A program made the translations under genes and the position numbers. The notes beneath the pieces are model-generated. The model was given only the letters and a program-made list of their open reading frames with translations. It ran no database searches and was not told the origin of the DNA. From contig BNUC01000156.1 of the NCBI GenBank assembly GCA_025997075.1, positions 1 to 7,819 of the forward strand: DNA of 7,819 nucleotides. Direction: 5' to 3'. Of this stretch, positions 1 through 6,380 are shown piece after piece; position 1 is the first letter of the stretch, and every line of letters begins with the position of its first letter. Source of the DNA: Betaproteobacteria bacterium (GTDB lineage: Bacteria > Pseudomonadota > Gammaproteobacteria > Burkholderiales > Rhodocyclaceae).

Positions 1-127
1 CATCGATGTGACTTATTCGCTGAGCAAGGATCTCGATTTGCAGTTCGGCTTCATGCGCACGACCGATGATGAGCATCCGAAGGCAAAAACCAACAGCGTG
101 GCGGTTGTGGCGACCTGGCGGTTTTGA
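1..127 (+). CDS. C-terminal fragment of an outer-membrane beta-barrel protein (5' end outside window)
   Basis: The frame is open from base 2 to a TGA at 125-127 and gives 41 residues. It ends in VAVVATWRF, with alternating hydrophobic residues and a terminal phenylalanine. This is the classic C-terminal signal of outer-membrane beta-barrels that is recognised by the BAM machinery. The preceding LDLQFGFMRTTDDE stretch fits a last hairpin of two amphipathic strands joined by a charged turn. The protein family cannot be told from so short a piece; a porin or a TonB-dependent or small transport barrel are all possible. Only 30 bases separate it from the p19-like gene and no terminator-like hairpin lies between them, so the two may be co-transcribed. 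That would fit an outer-membrane channel serving the same metal uptake system, but this is inference. Confidence 0.6.
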   Translation, partial: IDVTYSLSKDLDLQFGFMRTTDDEHPKAKTNSVAVVATWRF

Positions 128-157
128 TTACCATTTTTTTAACGTGAAGGAAGAAAC

Positions 158-682
158 ATGAAAGCTCGTATGTGTTTGATCGCAGGAAGTTTTATGCTGG
201 CTGCAAGCGCCTTTGCCTTTGAAGAGTATCCGGCAGGGGAACCCGTCAAAATCAATGAAATGGAAATTGCCGCCGTTTATCTGCAACCCATCGACATGGA
301 ACCGCGCGGCATGGGATTGTCCGCCGCCCAGTCGGATATTCATCTGGAAGCGGATATTCATGCGATTGAAGGGAACAAAAATGGTTTTGGCGCTGGCGAA
401 TGGATGGCTTACCTGACCATCAATTATACGCTGGTCAATAAGGATACCGGCGAAAAACAGGAAGGCACCTTTATGCCGATGGTAGCCTCCGATGGCCCGC
501 ATTATGGTCAAAACATCAAAATGATGGGCGTGGGCAATTACAAGGTGACCTATCACATCGAACCCCCTGCCGCCGGCGGCATGCACCGTCATACGGATAC
601 CGAGACCGGCGTGGGACGCTGGTGGAAGCCTTTTGACGTGTCTTTCGATTTCAAATACGCGGGGCTTGAGAAAAAGAAATAA
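158..682 (+). CDS. P19/Tp34/FetP-type periplasmic iron- and copper-binding protein
   Basis: This 174-residue protein has a Sec signal peptide (residues 1-20, ASAFA then FEEY). The mature domain has the hallmarks of the Tp34/P19 family (PF10634): SDIHLEADIHA at 59-69, FMPMVASDGPHYG at 105-117, YHIEPP at 132-137, and a RHTDTETGVGRWWKPF segment at 144-159. Candidate metal ligands are His62, Glu64, Met108, His115 and His145. Their spacing agrees with the copper/iron site described for E. coli FetP and C. jejuni P19 as I recall it. Family members are dimeric and bind Fe and Cu in the periplasm, passing iron to an FTR1 permease. The start is supported by AAGGAAG at 147-153, four bases before the ATG. 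The downstream genes, including FTR1 at 6451, are the usual partners. No Fur box was recognised upstream; the promoter may lie before the preceding barrel gene. Length is normal for the family. Confidence 0.93.
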   Translation: MKARMCLIAGSFMLAASAFAFEEYPAGEPVKINEMEIAAVYLQPIDMEPRGMGLSAAQSDIHLEADIHAIEGNKNGFGAGEWMAYLTINYTLVNKDTGEKQEGTFMPMVASDGPHYGQNIKMMGVGNYKVTYHIEPPAAGGMHRHTDTETGVGRWWKPFDVSFDFKYAGLEKKK

Positions 683-693
683 GTGAATAAGCA

Positions 694-729
694 ACCATGT
701 CATTCCGGCGAAAGCCGGAATGACATGGT
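694..729. repeat. Perfect 16-bp-stem palindrome with GAAA loop, left part of composite repeat copy 1
   Basis: Bases 694-709 pair perfectly with 714-729 around the tetraloop GAAA at 710-713. It begins 12 bases after the p19 stop codon. No T-run follows, so it is not a standard intrinsic terminator, but such a strong hairpin could stabilise the 3' end of p19 mRNA or reduce read-through. The core ATTCCGGC-GAAA-GCCGGAAT resembles the hairpins at 6213 and 6381, with a different stem interior. Confidence 0.9.
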
Positions 730-737
730 CAGCGTGG

Positions 738-846
738 CGTAGGTTGGGAAAGCCGCGAAGCGGCGCATCCCGACGATACTTATCTTCCGGCGCTACGCGC
801 CGCAAATTTACATTTGTCGGGTTGCGCTTCGCTTACCCAACCTACG
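738..846. repeat. 109-bp palindromic intergenic element with 11-bp terminal inverted repeats (copy 1)
   Basis: CGTAGGTTGGG at 738-748 is the exact reverse complement of CCCAACCTACG at 836-846. Inside are nested short palindromes: GCCGC/GCGGC at 752-756 and 760-764, CCCGAC/GTCGGG at 769-774 and 816-821, and GGCGC/GCGCC at 789-793 and 797-801. Bases 762-803 are identical to 6288-6329, and 814-849 to 6340-6375. It has no credible reading frame. Its size, terminal repeats and multiple copies suggest a MITE-like or REP-like non-autonomous element, but no target-site duplication is evident. The rest of the 683-914 gap holds nothing else recognisable; bases 850-914 are AT-richer and presumably carry any promoter for the next gene. 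Confidence 0.85.
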
Positions 847-914
847 GGAGCTGGATGGTGAAATTGTCTCTATTTGACTCGTAACATTTTTAAGGCGCTC
901 AAACACTCGATTCA

Positions 915-2132
915 ATGACGTACTGGTCTTCAATTCTGATTTGCTTTTTGTCAACATCCTTGCTGCTGGCGGCGCATTGGAGCCATCGGCCGGGCTTTGG
1001 CGTATGGAAGACCGTATTGTCCGGCGCAGGGGCGCTGGCTCTGGGTATTACGGCCGGATTGTTCTTCCCGGCCGGGCAGGCGATGGCTTTAGGCTTCAAC
1101 CTGGCGCATGCAGGCGTCTTGTTGTTATTCACCGCATGGCAAATCACGCGCAAGCGTGAATTGTTCTGGCATATTGCCCTGATTTTTCTGGCGGCTGTTA
1201 GCTGGGGCCGAACCTCGGTAGTGCTTTCACTATCCAGCACGCATGTAATCAATACCGCCTTGTTGCTCAATCTGGCGAGCGTGCTGACGGCGCTGCTGAC
1301 GTGCGCCTTGTTGTCGTGGCTGTTGCGCCATGTTTTGGCCAGAATGCACGAGGGCGCGCGGCGTCTGTTTTTATTGGCTACGGCGCTGACCACCTTGTTG
1401 CCTTTGAGCGGCCATATTGTTCTGAGCCTGATAAAGCTCCAGATGCTGGAGCTGAGTAAAAGCAATCTTTCCTATGCCGCGAAGACGACCAATCTGGATA
1501 ACTTCGCGCCTTATGCGCTGCTGGCCTGGGTGGGCTTGCTGTTGCTGGCGTATTTTGCGCTGCAGCTTGTTCCGTGCCGGCGTCACTGGCTGGCGCAGAC
1601 GGAGTTAATCGCGCGGCGCATTGCCGAAGCGGCTTATCGCCGGATGCGCGTCCTGTTGCTCGCAAATATGTTGCTGGCCTTGCTGATGCTGGGCTGCAAG
1701 TTGTATTGGGACCTGGTGGCTTCACGTCCGCCCACCCTGTCGCAGGCGACAAAAGTCGAGATGCGGGCGGATGACACGGTACGCCTGCCGCTGACGCCTC
1801 TGATGGATGGGGTTCTGCACCGCTTTGCCTGGGTGTCGGATGACAGACGCCTGGTACGTTTTTTCATTCTCAATCGCCAGCCAGACCGTGTTTCTCCCGC
1901 GGTGGTTTTCGATGCCTGCCTGCTCTGCGGCGACAAGGGCTATGTGCAAAGCGGCGACCAGATAGTCTGCGTGGGTTGTGGCGTGTATATGTTCAAACCG
2001 AGCATCGGCAAGCCCGGCGGCTGTAACCCCGTGCCGGTGGAGAAGTGGAAGGTCGAGGGCGAGGAAATTGTCATTTCCCGGACTTCGCTGGAAGCAGGTC
2101 TGCCATTATTCAGGCAGGGAGCGCCTCGATGA
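915..2132 (+). CDS. DUF2318 / FtrD-like polytopic membrane protein with cysteine-rich C-terminal domain
   Basis: This 405-residue protein has about eight hydrophobic segments, near residues 3-20, 33-52, 57-77, 83-97, 112-135, 150-172, 199-219 and 246-264. A C-terminal domain of about 140 residues follows. That domain holds C335LLC338GDKGY, then C352VGC355GVYM, then GKPGGC370NPVPV. This is the signature of the DUF2318 family (PF10080), routinely found beside P19 and FTR1. The five cysteines suggest an iron-sulfur or other metal centre, probably facing the periplasm, and a role in electron transfer or metal handling. The family's biochemistry is not firmly established. A basic AEAAYRRMR motif (238-245) precedes the last membrane helix. 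The ATG at 915 has only a weak, distant purine run upstream (about 892-895), so the start is less certain than for its neighbours. Its stop overlaps the next start (ATGA at 2129). Confidence 0.88.
   Translation: MTYWSSILICFLSTSLLLAAHWSHRPGFGVWKTVLSGAGALALGITAGLFFPAGQAMALGFNLAHAGVLLLFTAWQITRKRELFWHIALIFLAAVSWGRTSVVLSLSSTHVINTALLLNLASVLTALLTCALLSWLLRHVLARMHEGARRLFLLATALTTLLPLSGHIVLSLIKLQMLELSKSNLSYAAKTTNLDNFAPYALLAWVGLLLLAYFALQLVPCRRHWLAQTELIARRIAEAAYRRMRVLLLANMLLALLMLGCKLYWDLVASRPPTLSQATKVEMRADDTVRLPLTPLMDGVLHRFAWVSDDRRLVRFFILNRQPDRVSPAVVFDACLLCGDKGYVQSGDQIVCVGCGVYMFKPSIGKPGGCNPVPVEKWKVEGEEIVISRTSLEAGLPLFRQGAPR
2116..2121 (+). promoter_or_regulatory. Shine-Dalgarno site that fixes the start of permease 1
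   Basis: AGGGAG lies seven bases before the ATG at 2129. It favours that start over an in-frame ATG at 2045, which would lie deep in the preceding gene and add 28 residues unlike a permease N-terminus. Confidence 0.75.
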
Positions 2133-3397
2133 TTTTCCGCATGTTGCGCCAATCCTGGTTGCGCAATCCGCGCCGCAAGATTTTGGCAATGACCACGGTA
2201 TTTCTGGCGGCCAGCCTGTTGTCGGCGCTGATGCTGGTCTCCATCGACATCGGCGACCAGATGGCGCGCGAGATGAAGTCTTACGGGGCCAATATCCTGA
2301 TGCTCCCGGCGGAACAGGCGGCGCTGCCGTCGCTGGGCGATGGCGAGGACAACCCATTGGCGGGGCAAAGTTCGCTGGATGAATCCGAACTGCCCAACAT
2401 CATGGATATTTTCTGGCGCAACAACATCACGGGCTTTGCTCCGTTACTGAATGGCGAAATCAAGCTCGATGGCAATCATGCCGTAAAGATTATCGGCACG
2501 TTTTTTGACAAGCGTCTGACCGTGCCCGATGAAGACGATTACCATACCGGGCAAAAGATTATCAGTCCTTTCTGGCATATCCAGGGTGAATGGCCGGATG
2601 ACGAAAAAGATGAAATACTGGCGGGTTCGGCCCTGGCGCGCGCGCAAGGCTGGCAAGCGGGCAGGGAACTGACGGTCGATGGCATGCCGGTCCGGATTAC
2701 CGGGATTTTGACTTCCGGCGCGGAAGAAGAAGATATGCTGATTGTGCCCCTGCGGCTGGCGCAACGATGGCTTGATAAGCCGGGCAAAATCCAGGCGGTG
2801 CGCGTATCGGCCCTGACGGTTCCCGAAAACGATTTGTCCAAACGCGCTTTGCGCGACCCCGACGCGCTCGATGCCGAAACTTATGACCTCTGGTATTGCA
2901 CCGCCTATGTCACTTCCATTGCCCACCAACTGGAAGAAGCGGTTTCCGGCAGCATTGCCAGACCCATCTGGCAGGTCGCGGCGTCGGAAGGGGCCATCAT
3001 TGAAAAAATACAGTCATTGCTGATTATGGCGACCTGCGCCGCCTTGCTGGCAGCCGCGATGGGGGTGGCTTCCCTGATGACCAGCGCCTTGATGGAACGC
3101 TCGCGTGAAATTGGCCTGATGAAAGCGCTGGGAGCGCATTACTGGCAGATTTCCCTGCTGTTCTATGCCGAAGCCATACTCGGCAGTCTGGCCGGCGGCA
3201 TGCTGGGCTGTCTCGCGGGTTGGGGACTGGCGCGCGTCATAGGCTGGCAATTGTTTAACGCGCCGCTCAAGTTTTCGTGGATTGTGACGCCTTGCGTGCT
3301 ATTGCTCTCGGTTTTTATAGCAATGCTTGGAACCTGGTTCCCGGCCCGGCGTATTGCCCGGCTGTATCCGGCGGAGGTGCTCCATGGCCGCGCCTGA
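2129..3397 (+). CDS. ABC transporter permease, FtsX/MacB-like, subunit 1
   Basis: This is a 422-residue permease with MacB/FtsX topology. A basic N-terminus (RNPRRK, 12-17) leads into one membrane helix at about 18-38. A large periplasmic domain spans about 39-295, and three more helices lie near 296-320, 343-372 and 384-404. The cytoplasmic coupling segment ERSREIGLMKALGA (323-336) is the FtsX-domain contact with the ATPase, and the C-terminus ends PAEVLHGRA. SGAEEEDMLIVPL (196-208) is typical of the MacB periplasmic core. Together with the next permease and the ATPase it should form a heteromeric type VII-like (mechanotransmitting) ABC complex. Such complexes usually act on periplasmic substrates or proteins rather than importing small solutes, so a support role for P19, FTR1 or haem/thiol maturation is more likely than direct iron import. 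The first start codon overlaps the DUF2318 stop, implying translational coupling. Confidence 0.9.
   Translation: MIFRMLRQSWLRNPRRKILAMTTVFLAASLLSALMLVSIDIGDQMAREMKSYGANILMLPAEQAALPSLGDGEDNPLAGQSSLDESELPNIMDIFWRNNITGFAPLLNGEIKLDGNHAVKIIGTFFDKRLTVPDEDDYHTGQKIISPFWHIQGEWPDDEKDEILAGSALARAQGWQAGRELTVDGMPVRITGILTSGAEEEDMLIVPLRLAQRWLDKPGKIQAVRVSALTVPENDLSKRALRDPDALDAETYDLWYCTAYVTSIAHQLEEAVSGSIARPIWQVAASEGAIIEKIQSLLIMATCAALLAAAMGVASLMTSALMERSREIGLMKALGAHYWQISLLFYAEAILGSLAGGMLGCLAGWGLARVIGWQLFNAPLKFSWIVTPCVLLLSVFIAMLGTWFPARRIARLYPAEVLHGRA
3373..3378 (+). promoter_or_regulatory. Strong Shine-Dalgarno site for permease 2 inside the end of permease 1
   Basis: GGAGGT lies five bases before ATG 3384. It decides between three in-frame ATGs (3327, 3384, 3399) in favour of 3384 and makes the two permease genes overlap by 14 bases. 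Confidence 0.85.
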
Positions 3398-4511
3398 CAT
3401 GCGCCGCATCATGCTGCGCCGGGCAATCTCGCTGCGCAATCAGCGGGTATTGGTGGTGTTTCTGGCGCTGATGGCGGGCGCCGCCATCGTCAATGCGCTG
3501 GCCTCGGTGTATTTCGATATCAATATCAAGATGAGCAGCGAGTTGCGTACTTTCGGAGCCAATTTTTATGTCGGGCCAGGCAAGGAACACACCCTGCCGG
3601 AAAAAGATTTTGAAGCGGTGCTGATGGCCGCGCCCGAGGGATTGATTAACGCCGGCAGTCCTTATCTGTACGGCTCCGCGCGTAGCGAACTGGAGCGCGT
3701 TGCGTTGGCGGGGGTGCGCTTTTCCCAGTTGGGACAACTCGTGCCGTATTGGCAGGTGGAAGGCGATTGGGTGGGCGTGGATTTCGACGACCGCAACGCG
3801 ATGATTGGCCGCACCCTGGCAGGCCGATTGGAGTTGAAAGTGAACGATAGGCTGACTCTGGTCAAGGACGGCGAAAAGCGCTCCTTGCGCATCAAGGGCA
3901 TTATCGACGCGGGCGACGCCAGCGACAGCCTGCTGTTTATCGGCCTGCCTCTGGCGCAGGCCTGGCTGGATAAACCGCATATTATTTCACACGCATTTTT
4001 CAGCCTGAATAACCGCGCCGGAGAGGTTGAAGCCTTTGCCGGGAAATTGCAGGCGGAACATCCGGACTGGTCGGTGCGGCCCATACGCAAAGTCTCGGCC
4101 AATGAAGGCGAAGTATTGCTCAAGATTCAGGGGCTGATGGGCTTAATCTCCATTGTCATTCTGTTGTTGTCAACCCTGTGCGTGAATACCTCGCTGACAG
4201 CCATCGTCGGCGAACGGCAAAAAGAGTTCGCCTTGCAAAAAGCCATTGGCGCTTCCACGCAATCCATCGTGCGGCAGGTATTGCTGGAAACGCTTTCGAT
4301 TGCGTTCCTGGCGACCTGCGTGGGTTGTCTGCTGGGCTTTTTGCTGGCGCAGGTGCTGGGGCAGACCGTGTTCTCTTCGGGCATCAGTCTGCGCGGGGTC
4401 GTTATTCCGATTACATTGGCGCTCGCGCTTGGCGTGGCGCTGGCAGCCGGCGTATTTCCATTACGACGCATCATGCGTATTCAGCCCGCAAGCGTCTTGA
4501 AAGGTGAATAA
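3384..4511 (+). CDS. ABC transporter permease, FtsX/MacB-like, subunit 2
   Basis: This 375-residue protein is a paralogue of the preceding permease. It has a basic N-terminus, a membrane helix at about 21-43, a periplasmic domain at about 44-249, and helices near 250-274, 301-329 and 339-359. The coupling segment is ERQKEFALQKAIGAS (277-291) and the C-terminus ends PASVLKGE. Shared landmarks with subunit 1 include a YW-x-V-E-G-D-W segment (122-129; FWHIQGEW in subunit 1) and AQAWLDKP (191-198; AQRWLDKP in subunit 1). The pair therefore arose by duplication and probably forms a heterodimer. The periplasmic domain is shorter than in subunit 1 by roughly 50 residues. The 14-base overlap with subunit 1 and the 3-base gap to the ATPase gene place it firmly in the same operon. 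Two adjacent permeases of this kind plus one ATPase match the P19-associated ABC genes of Campylobacter (cj1661-cj1663 as I recall). Confidence 0.9.
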   Translation: MAAPDMRRIMLRRAISLRNQRVLVVFLALMAGAAIVNALASVYFDINIKMSSELRTFGANFYVGPGKEHTLPEKDFEAVLMAAPEGLINAGSPYLYGSARSELERVALAGVRFSQLGQLVPYWQVEGDWVGVDFDDRNAMIGRTLAGRLELKVNDRLTLVKDGEKRSLRIKGIIDAGDASDSLLFIGLPLAQAWLDKPHIISHAFFSLNNRAGEVEAFAGKLQAEHPDWSVRPIRKVSANEGEVLLKIQGLMGLISIVILLLSTLCVNTSLTAIVGERQKEFALQKAIGASTQSIVRQVLLETLSIAFLATCVGCLLGFLLAQVLGQTVFSSGISLRGVVIPITLALALGVALAAGVFPLRRIMRIQPASVLKGE

Positions 4512-4514
4512 AAC

Positions 4515-5279
4515 ATGGCCAATGCCATTTCTGTTGAAACCCGCCATGTGGGCAAAAGCTTCGGTTCCGTGAAAGCGCTGGATGACATTGACCTGCGCAT
4601 CGGCAGCGGAGAATTCGTGGCGCTCATGGGCGCTTCCGGTTCCGGCAAAACCACCCTGATGAACATCCTGAGCTGCCTGGATACGGCGAGCAGCGGTGAA
4701 GTCTGGCTCGATGGCGTGAATGCGGCCACGCTGGATGAAGAAGGTCGTCGCGAATTTCGCGCCCGCCACATCGGCCTGGTTTTTCAGCAGTTTCACCTGA
4801 TTCCTTATCTGAACGCGCTGGAAAACGTCATGCTGGCGCAGCATTACCATAGCGTGACGGATGAGACTTCTGCCCGCGCGGCATTGGATAAGGTGGGTCT
4901 GGGACATCGCCTGGACCACCTTCCCAGCCAGCTCTCGGGCGGAGAGCAGCAGCGGGTATGTATTGCCCGCGCCATTGTCAATCAGCCGCCCATCATTTTT
5001 GCCGACGAGCCCACCGGCAACCTCGACGAAGAAAACGAAAACCGCGTGCTGGAAATTTTCGAGAAACTCCACGCACAGGGACACACCATCGTCATGGTGA
5101 CGCACAACCCGCTGCTGGGTAATCGCGCCGGACGCATCATTCATTTGCAATATGGTCGCATCGTGGAAGGTGTGAGTGTGGTGGCTGCAACAAAAGAGAT
5201 TCCTGTACGCGCCATAGCGCGGCAAGTCCCCGCTTCGAATGCGTCCACGATGGCAATGATTGAAAGCGTGGCGCCATGA
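4515..5279 (+). CDS. ABC transporter ATPase (MacB/LolD-type) of the P19-associated system
   Basis: This 254-residue ATPase is complete. It shows Walker A GASGSGKT (39-46), a Q-loop VFQQF (89-93), the signature LSGGEQQR (140-147), Walker B IIFADEP with Asp164-Glu165, a D-loop GNLD (168-171) and the switch His197. The sequence is of the LolD/MacB subfamily, matching FtsX-type permeases. It should energise the two permeases from the cytoplasmic side. AAAGGTGA at 4500-4507 sits seven bases before the ATG. The ABC core ends near residue 218 (GRIVEG). About 35 further residues, alanine- and serine-rich with no known motif, extend beyond it, longer than a typical LolD (about 230 residues). The stop overlaps the next start (ATGA at 5276), so the thioredoxin is probably translated by re-initiation. 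Confidence 0.95.
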   Translation: MANAISVETRHVGKSFGSVKALDDIDLRIGSGEFVALMGASGSGKTTLMNILSCLDTASSGEVWLDGVNAATLDEEGRREFRARHIGLVFQQFHLIPYLNALENVMLAQHYHSVTDETSARAALDKVGLGHRLDHLPSQLSGGEQQRVCIARAIVNQPPIIFADEPTGNLDEENENRVLEIFEKLHAQGHTIVMVTHNPLLGNRAGRIIHLQYGRIVEGVSVVAATKEIPVRAIARQVPASNASTMAMIESVAP

Positions 5280-5788
5280 AATATTGTCATTTGGTCTTGT
5301 CGCTCTTGCTGACGCTTGGCTTGTGCGCCTGTAAAGACGAAGTAGCGACCATCGGGCAAGCCGCGCCGGCCCTGGCGGCTCTGGACGCGCAGGACGCGCC
5401 GGTCAGCCTGGAGCAATGGCGCGGCAAGGCGGTGTACCTGAATTTCTGGTCAGCCGGATGCGGATTCTGTCTGGCGGAAATGCCGCGTCTGGACGCCTTG
5501 CGCCAACAATACAAGGATGCGGTGGAAGTCGTTTCCGTGAATATCGACCCGGAAAGCATTTCCCTCGACCCGACCTTGCAGAAATTACAGGTATCGTTTC
5601 CGGTGCTGCGCGATTCCCTGGGCATCACGCGTGACCGCTATCAGGTTGAAGGCACGCCCGCCGGTTTTCTGATTGACGCAGAGGGTGTTTTGCGCCGGAG
5701 CTTCGTGGGGACCCGCGCCGCCGAGCGTCTGGAAGTGGTGTTTCGTGAGGCCGCGCTAACAGTGGCGAACAGCGTGGATTCAAAATAA
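5276..5788 (+). CDS. TlpA-like thioredoxin-fold lipoprotein
   Basis: This is a 170-residue thioredoxin-fold protein. The N-terminus is a lipoprotein signal (hydrophobic residues 6-16, then LCAC with the acylated Cys19 followed by Lys). The catalytic motif is W58-SAG-C62-G-F-C65, after the strand KAVYLNFW. The cis-proline loop is GTPAGFLID (127-134, Pro128) and a VNIDPE strand lies at 88-93. The protein should be membrane-anchored in the periplasm and reduce or exchange disulfides, like TlpA/ResA/CcmG proteins. In this context plausible substrates are the cysteines of the DUF2318 protein or the apocytochrome encoded next door; this is inference. C. jejuni has thioredoxin-like genes at the same place in its p19 cluster. 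It has no strong Shine-Dalgarno, and the start overlaps the ATPase stop. The cysteine at -2 of the lipobox is unusual but tolerated by the general pattern; the retained alternative is an uncleaved anchor. Confidence 0.9.
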   Translation: MKYCHLVLSLLLTLGLCACKDEVATIGQAAPALAALDAQDAPVSLEQWRGKAVYLNFWSAGCGFCLAEMPRLDALRQQYKDAVEVVSVNIDPESISLDPTLQKLQVSFPVLRDSLGITRDRYQVEGTPAGFLIDAEGVLRRSFVGTRAAERLEVVFREAALTVANSVDSK

Positions 5789-6174
5789 TGAACAGAGTCT
5801 CAATGTTTGGTATTTTTCTCGGCTTGTCCTTTTGCGTCGCCAGCCATGCCGCCGACGCGGAGAATGCCGACCTCAAGGCGGGAGAGCGAGCCTTTCGCAT
5901 GCACTGCCGCTCTTGTCATGCCGTAGGAGAAAAGGCGGTCAGCCGCGACCATGGCCCGGCCCTGAATGGCGTGACGCAACAGAAGTCTGCCAGGGCTAAA
6001 GACTTCGAGTTTTCCGGGGCGATGCAAAAGTCCGGACTCATCTGGACAGAAAAAAACTTTATGGCCTACCTCCTGGACCCGCAGCACGTGCTGGCCGGCA
6101 GCAGCAAAAAAATGCCAGTCATCAAGGATGAAAAAAAGCTGAAAGAGATTTATCGCTATCTTCAGCAGTTTTAG
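5788..6174 (+). CDS. Small class I cytochrome c, periplasmic
   Basis: This 128-residue protein has a signal peptide (cleavage likely after ASHA, residue 21). A single haem-binding motif C40-R-S-C43-H44 follows. HGPALNGV (55-62) is the usual Pro-containing loop of class I cytochromes c. The likely distal haem ligand is Met109, in SSKKMPVI. The C-terminal helix (EKKLKEIYRYLQQF) is also typical of mitochondrial-like or c2/c550-type cytochromes. It would carry single electrons in the periplasm. Located directly after the thioredoxin (TAATG overlap at 5786-5790), it may accept or supply electrons for iron redox cycling at P19, FTR1 or the DUF2318 protein; no direct evidence for a partner is visible. 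No terminator hairpin follows at once; the repeat block at 6213 begins 38 bases after the stop. Confidence 0.92.
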   Translation: MNRVSMFGIFLGLSFCVASHAADAENADLKAGERAFRMHCRSCHAVGEKAVSRDHGPALNGVTQQKSARAKDFEFSGAMQKSGLIWTEKNFMAYLLDPQHVLAGSSKKMPVIKDEKKLKEIYRYLQQF

Positions 6175-6212
6175 AGGGTTGTTTTAATGCAGACAGTGTC
6201 AATTTTTACCAC

Positions 6213-6240
6213 CGTCATTCCCGCCTTCGCGGGAATGACG
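6213..6240. repeat. 12-bp-stem palindrome with CTTC loop, dRS3-like, left hairpin of composite repeat copy 2
   Basis: CGTCATTCCCGC (6213-6224) pairs perfectly with GCGGGAATGACG (6229-6240) around CTTC. Its core ATTCCC-N8-GGGAAT (6217-6236) matches the form of the dRS3 repeats described in Neisseria and of similar palindromes in other beta- and gammaproteobacteria. It follows the cytochrome c gene and lacks a T-run, so a terminator role is only possible. Confidence 0.88.
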
Positions 6241-6252
6241 TGGTCAGCGGTG

Positions 6253-6372
6253 CGTAGGTTGGGAAAGCCGCGAAATGTTAACGTTGGGGCGCATCCCGAC
6301 GATACTTATCTTCCGGCGCTACGCGCCGCCTATTTACAATTGTCGGGTTGCGCTTCGCTTACCCAACCTACG
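6253..6372. repeat. 120-bp palindromic intergenic element with 11-bp terminal inverted repeats (copy 2)
   Basis: CGTAGGTTGGG at 6253-6263 and its exact reverse complement at 6362-6372 bound the element. It is in the same orientation as the copy at 738-846, with blocks of 42 and 36 identical bases. It is 11 bases longer because the small GCCGC-GAA-GCGGC hairpin of copy 1 is replaced after GCCGCGAA (6267-6274) by a stretch containing ATGTTAACGTTGG. The sequence between copies left of the element (TGGTCAGCG) and right of it (CTGGAT) is also shared, so the repeat unit is larger than the terminal repeats. It encodes nothing credible. Confidence 0.85.
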
Positions 6373-6380
6373 GGAACTGG

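Noticed and set aside
100..160. Fur box upstream of p19
   Set aside because: No stretch resembling the GATAATGATTATC-type palindrome was found in the gap or the end of the preceding gene.
694..729. Intrinsic transcription terminator after p19
   Set aside because: The hairpin is strong but is followed by mixed sequence, not a T-run, and belongs to a repeat family found again at 6213.
128..805. A 225-codon open frame on the - strand opposite p19 and the repeat
   Set aside because: It is antisense to the clearly coding p19 gene, part of it is translated repeat palindrome (the IPAFAGMTW peptide seen wherever this repeat is read), and it lacks any recognisable domain.
864..902. Possible sigma-70 promoter before the DUF2318 gene (TTGTCT at 864 or TTGACT at 874)
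   Set aside because: No acceptable -10 hexamer lies 16-18 bases downstream of either; TAACAT at 882 is too close. A promoter may exist but cannot be supported.
2045..2128. N-terminal extension of permease 1 from ATG 2045
   Set aside because: The extra 28 residues lie inside the DUF2318 coding frame and do not resemble a permease N-terminus; AGGGAG before ATG 2129 supports the shorter form.
738..6372. The two repeat copies as the ends of a composite transposon or as a CRISPR
   Set aside because: There is no transposase between them, they are direct rather than transposon-like ends, no target duplication is visible, and two copies 5.5 kb apart are not an array.
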